DNA of 15,825 nucleotides from Oscillospiraceae bacterium (lineage in GTDB: Bacteria; Bacillota; Clostridia; Oscillospirales; Oscillospiraceae). The notes under the pieces are model-generated. The model was not told the DNA's origin and did not search any database. It saw nothing but the letters and a program-made list of their open reading frames with translations. The position numbers were made by a program, and so were the translations under genes. Shown one piece after another: positions 13,466-15,825 of the stretch (the stretch's first letter is position 1; the number at the start of each line of letters is the position of its first letter). Location: the NCBI GenBank assembly GCA_017480395.1, contig JAFVAS010000038.1, positions 1 through 15,825 on the forward strand. The letters are read 5' to 3'.

Positions 13466-14878
13466 TTATGCCTCTTTCTTCTGCAGGTACTCGTCGATGG
13501 CCGCGGCAGCCTTCTTGCCCGCGCCCATGGCCAGGATCACGGTGGCCGCACCGGTGACCGCGTCGCCGCCGGCGTAGACGCCCTCGCGGGTGGTGGAGAC
13601 GCCGTCCTCGGTGACGATCAGGCAGCCATGCTTGTTGGCCTCCAGACCGGGGGTGGTGGAGCGGATCAGCGGGTTGGGAGAGGTGCCCAGGGACATGATG
13701 ACGGTGTCCACATCCAGGACGAAGTTGGAACCGGGGATCTCCACCGGGCGGCGGCGGCCGCTGGCATCCGGCTCACCCAGCTCCATGCGGACGCACTCCA
13801 TGCCGCAGACCTTACCGGCCTCATCGCCCATGATTCGGATGGGATTGCAGAGCAGCTTGAACTCGATGCCCTCCTCCTCGGCGTGCTCGATCTCCTCGGC
13901 ACGGGCGGGCATCTCCTCCTTGGAGCGGCGGTAGATGATATACACGTTCTCCGCGCCCAGCCGCTTGGCGCAGCGGCAGGCGTCCATCGCCACGTTGCCG
14001 CCGCCCACGACGGCGACGCTCTTGCTGTGCTTGATGGGGGTATCGTACTCGTCCAGGTAGGCCTTCATCAGGTTGGTCCGGGTCAGATACTCGTTGGCGG
14101 CAAAGACGCCGGAGAGGCCCTCGCCGGGGATATTCATAAACATCGGCAGACCGGCGCCGGAGCCGATAAAGACGGCCTTATAGCCCATCTCAAACAGCTC
14201 ATCCACGGACAGCACCATGCCGATGACCATATCGGTCATGATCTCGACGCCCAGGGCCTCCAGCTTGTCCACCTCGCTCTTGACGATGGCCTTGGGGAGA
14301 CGGAACTCGGGAATGCCATAGACCAGCACGCCGCCGGCGGTGTGGAACGCCTCGAACACGGTGACCTGATAGCCCTTCTTGGCCAGGTCGCTGGCGCAGG
14401 TCAGACCGGCAGGGCCGGAGCCCACCACCGCGACCTTGATGCCGTTGGAGGCGGGTTTCTCGGGCTTCTCCACCATGTTCTCCCGATACCAGTCGGCCAC
14501 AAAGCGCTCCAGACGGCCAATGCCGACGGGCTCGCCCTTGATGCCGCGCACACACTTGCCCTCGCACTGGGACTCCTGCGGACAGACACGGCCGCTGATG
14601 GCGGGCAGGGCATTGGTGCCGTTGATGATCTCATAGGCGCCCTTGAAGTCGCCCTCGGCGACCTTGGCGATGAAATCCGGGATCTGGACGTTGACGGGAC
14701 AGTTGCTCACGCAGGGGCGGTGCTTGCAGTGCAGGCAGCGGGTGGCCTCCTGCATGGCGATCTCCTGGGTGTAGCCGGTGGCGACCTCCAGGAAGTTTTT
14801 ATTGCGGACATTGGGATCCTGGGTGGGCATCGGGGCCTTCTTGGGATCCATGTTGGGCTTTCTTCTCACTTCAGGCAT
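13466..14878 (-). CDS. nfnB: NADPH-binding subunit of ferredoxin:NADP+ oxidoreductase (GltA / glutamate synthase small-subunit family)
   Basis: A 470-residue flavoprotein. The N-terminal Fe-S region has C48, C51, C56 and C60 (CLHCKHRPCVSNCP) and C99, C105 and C109 (RVCPQESQCEGKC). The FAD-binding Rossmann is KVAVVGSGPAGLTCA (148-162), the NADPH-binding Rossmann SVAVVGGGNVAMDA (287-300) with IYRRSKEEMPAR behind it, and the second FAD segment VYAGGDAVTGAATVILAMGAG near the end. Such proteins are often annotated gltA or gltD. Here the partner 19 bases upstream is the PyrK-like NfnA, so NfnB of the bifurcating NfnAB complex is the better call than glutamate synthase; no large glutamate synthase subunit is near. 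GGAGGA precedes ATG 14878 by about nine bases. Confidence 0.93.
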   Translation of the reverse strand: MPEVRRKPNMDPKKAPMPTQDPNVRNKNFLEVATGYTQEIAMQEATRCLHCKHRPCVSNCPVNVQIPDFIAKVAEGDFKGAYEIINGTNALPAISGRVCPQESQCEGKCVRGIKGEPVGIGRLERFVADWYRENMVEKPEKPASNGIKVAVVGSGPAGLTCASDLAKKGYQVTVFEAFHTAGGVLVYGIPEFRLPKAIVKSEVDKLEALGVEIMTDMVIGMVLSVDELFEMGYKAVFIGSGAGLPMFMNIPGEGLSGVFAANEYLTRTNLMKAYLDEYDTPIKHSKSVAVVGGGNVAMDACRCAKRLGAENVYIIYRRSKEEMPARAEEIEHAEEEGIEFKLLCNPIRIMGDEAGKVCGMECVRMELGEPDASGRRRPVEIPGSNFVLDVDTVIMSLGTSPNPLIRSTTPGLEANKHGCLIVTEDGVSTTREGVYAGGDAVTGAATVILAMGAGKKAAAAIDEYLQKKEA

Positions 14879-14897
14879 GACACTCTTCCTCCCCTTC

Positions 14898-15749
14898 TCA
14901 CTTGATCAGTTCCTGACCCAGCTTCTCGAAGCGACATAGATGGCTGTCCATCTCTGCCTCCTGCTCCCGATAGGCGGAGTTGCGGTTCATCAGCTCGTTG
15001 AAATCGACCTTGTGTCCGTCGAACTCAGGGCCGTCCACGCAGGCGAATTTGGTCTCGCCGCCCACCGTGACGCGGCAGCAGCCGCACATGCCGGTGCCAT
15101 CGATCATAATGGGGTTCATGCTGACCACGGTCTTGACGCCGTAGGGCTCGGTGGTCTTGCAGACGAACTTCATCATGGGGACGGGGCCGATGGCGATGAC
15201 CTCGTCATACTGCTCTCCGGCCTCCAGCAGCTGCTGAAGCTTGACGGTGACAAAGCCCTTCTCGCCGTAGCTGCCGTCGTCGGTCATCATATAGAAGTTA
15301 TCGCAGGCCTCGTTGAACTCCTTCTCCAGGATGACGATATCCTTGTTGCGGAAGCCCATGATGCCATCCACCACGGCGCCCGCGTCATGCATGGCCTTGG
15401 CCACGGGGTAGGCGATGGCGCAGCCCACGCCGCCGCCCACGACAGCGACACGCTTCTTCCCCTCCACATCGGTGGGGCGGCCCAGGGGGCCGACGAAGTT
15501 TTGCAGGTAGTCGCCCTCGTTCAACTGAGCCAGGGCCTTGGTGGTCATGCCGACCAGCTGGAAAATGATTGTGACGGTTCCCTTCTCCCGGTCATAGCCG
15601 GCCACCGTCAGGGGCAGACGCTCGCCATATTCATCGATCCGCAGGATGATGAACTGGCCCGCCTTGGCCTTTCGTGCCACAAACGGAGCTTCGATCTCCA
15701 TCAGAGTGACATTGGGGTTCAATACCTCTTTCCGAACGATTTTGAACAA
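14898..15749 (-). CDS. nfnA: Sulfide/dihydroorotate dehydrogenase-like FAD/NAD-binding subunit of NfnAB
   Basis: A 283-residue PyrK-like electron-transfer flavoprotein; with NfnB it couples reduced ferredoxin and NADH to reduction of two NADP+, or the reverse, in the cytoplasm. The FAD motif ERLPLTVAGY lies near 42-51, the NAD-binding RVAVVGGGVGCAIAYP at about 100-115 and the [2Fe-2S] region has C222, C224, C225 and C237 (GTGMCGCCRV, FACVDGPEF). The long C-terminal tail is typical of this branch and absent from PyrK. I chose TTG at 15749, with GGGAG eight bases upstream, because family members begin with FKIVRKEVLNP; an ATG at 15782 would add eleven residues not expected in the family and has a weaker AGGG. 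Confidence 0.9.
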   Translation of the reverse strand: MFKIVRKEVLNPNVTLMEIEAPFVARKAKAGQFIILRIDEYGERLPLTVAGYDREKGTVTIIFQLVGMTTKALAQLNEGDYLQNFVGPLGRPTDVEGKKRVAVVGGGVGCAIAYPVAKAMHDAGAVVDGIMGFRNKDIVILEKEFNEACDNFYMMTDDGSYGEKGFVTVKLQQLLEAGEQYDEVIAIGPVPMMKFVCKTTEPYGVKTVVSMNPIMIDGTGMCGCCRVTVGGETKFACVDGPEFDGHKVDFNELMNRNSAYREQEAEMDSHLCRFEKLGQELIK

Positions 15750-15803
15750 AAGACTCACTCCCGTTTTCAGGGCCACAGGCATTCGGACCCTGATGATACA
15801 ACG

Positions 15804-15809
15804 ATTTTA
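15804..15809 (-). promoter_or_regulatory. Possible -10 box of nfnAB
   Basis: On the minus strand TAAAAT (15809-15804) matches five of six -10 positions and lies 55 bases before the TTG start. The -35 region would fall just beyond the window edge, so it cannot be confirmed here. Confidence 0.3.
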
Positions 15810-15825
15810 ACACACTATATCTGCA

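Noticed and set aside
13466..14878. Annotation as glutamate synthase small subunit (GltD) taking part in ammonia assimilation
   Set aside because: No large GltB-like subunit is present, and the adjacent PyrK-like partner fits NfnAB.
13439..14905. Long open frame on the plus strand opposite nfnB, and similar ones opposite pyrC, pyrK/pyrF and the phosphatase gene
   Set aside because: These are mirror frames caused by C/G-ending codons on the real strand. Their translations are low-complexity (His/Gly/Ala/Leu/Asp-rich) with no family motif, and the opposite strand encodes clear enzymes.

Overview
The window looks like a chromosomal segment of a GC-rich Clostridia-type Firmicute, most likely a gut member of the Oscillospirales (Flavonifractor/Lawsonibacter-like). 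The grounds are strong AGGAGG-type ribosome binding sites, a pyrK-pyrD (class 1B) pyrimidine cluster, an nfnAB ferredoxin:NADP oxidoreductase pair, an ATP-type PEP carboxykinase, and a CCA-encoding tRNA gene. The taxonomy is inference from gene content only.

Layout. 1-835: 3' part of pckA (+), then a terminator shared with a convergent DUF4349 lipoprotein gene (923-1903, -). 2027-2233: a 68-codon unknown gene (+) divergent from the lipoprotein. 2273-7579: one long minus-strand transcription unit, pyrC-pyrF-pyrK-pyrD-small membrane protein-histidine phosphatase-GNAT, fed by a clear promoter at 7641-7669. Its genes overlap or lie a few bases apart. The last two genes are in the same frame, separated by a single TAG, and look like a phosphatase-acetyltransferase fusion split by a nonsense codon. 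7746-7916: a 56-aa glycine-zipper small protein (+). 8020-9324: an unrecognised lipoprotein (+).

9361-13108 is the accessory-looking stretch, visibly richer in A/T than its surroundings. It holds a 941-aa membrane-anchored, extracellular multidomain protein: InlB-type B-repeat, caspase-like clan CD region with an HG/DTC dyad, carboxypeptidase-regulatory-like domain and Glug beta-helix repeats. The 5' leader of this gene carries a frameshifted remnant of the N-terminus of Cas3 (HD domain) directly behind a good promoter, so a CRISPR-Cas (type I) operon probably once started here. A second GNAT gene follows, and the block ends beside the 3' end of a tRNA-Ser(GGA) gene (13183-13273).

13466-15749: nfnB and nfnA (minus strand, transcribed nfnA then nfnB). 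Together they encode the bifurcating NADH-dependent ferredoxin:NADP+ oxidoreductase.

Main points to follow up are the Cas3 remnant and the caspase-like surface protein now behind its promoter, the TAG-split fusion gene, and recurring TTGTGAC elements at the pyr and tRNA-Ser promoters. I see no intact CRISPR array, transposase or phage gene.
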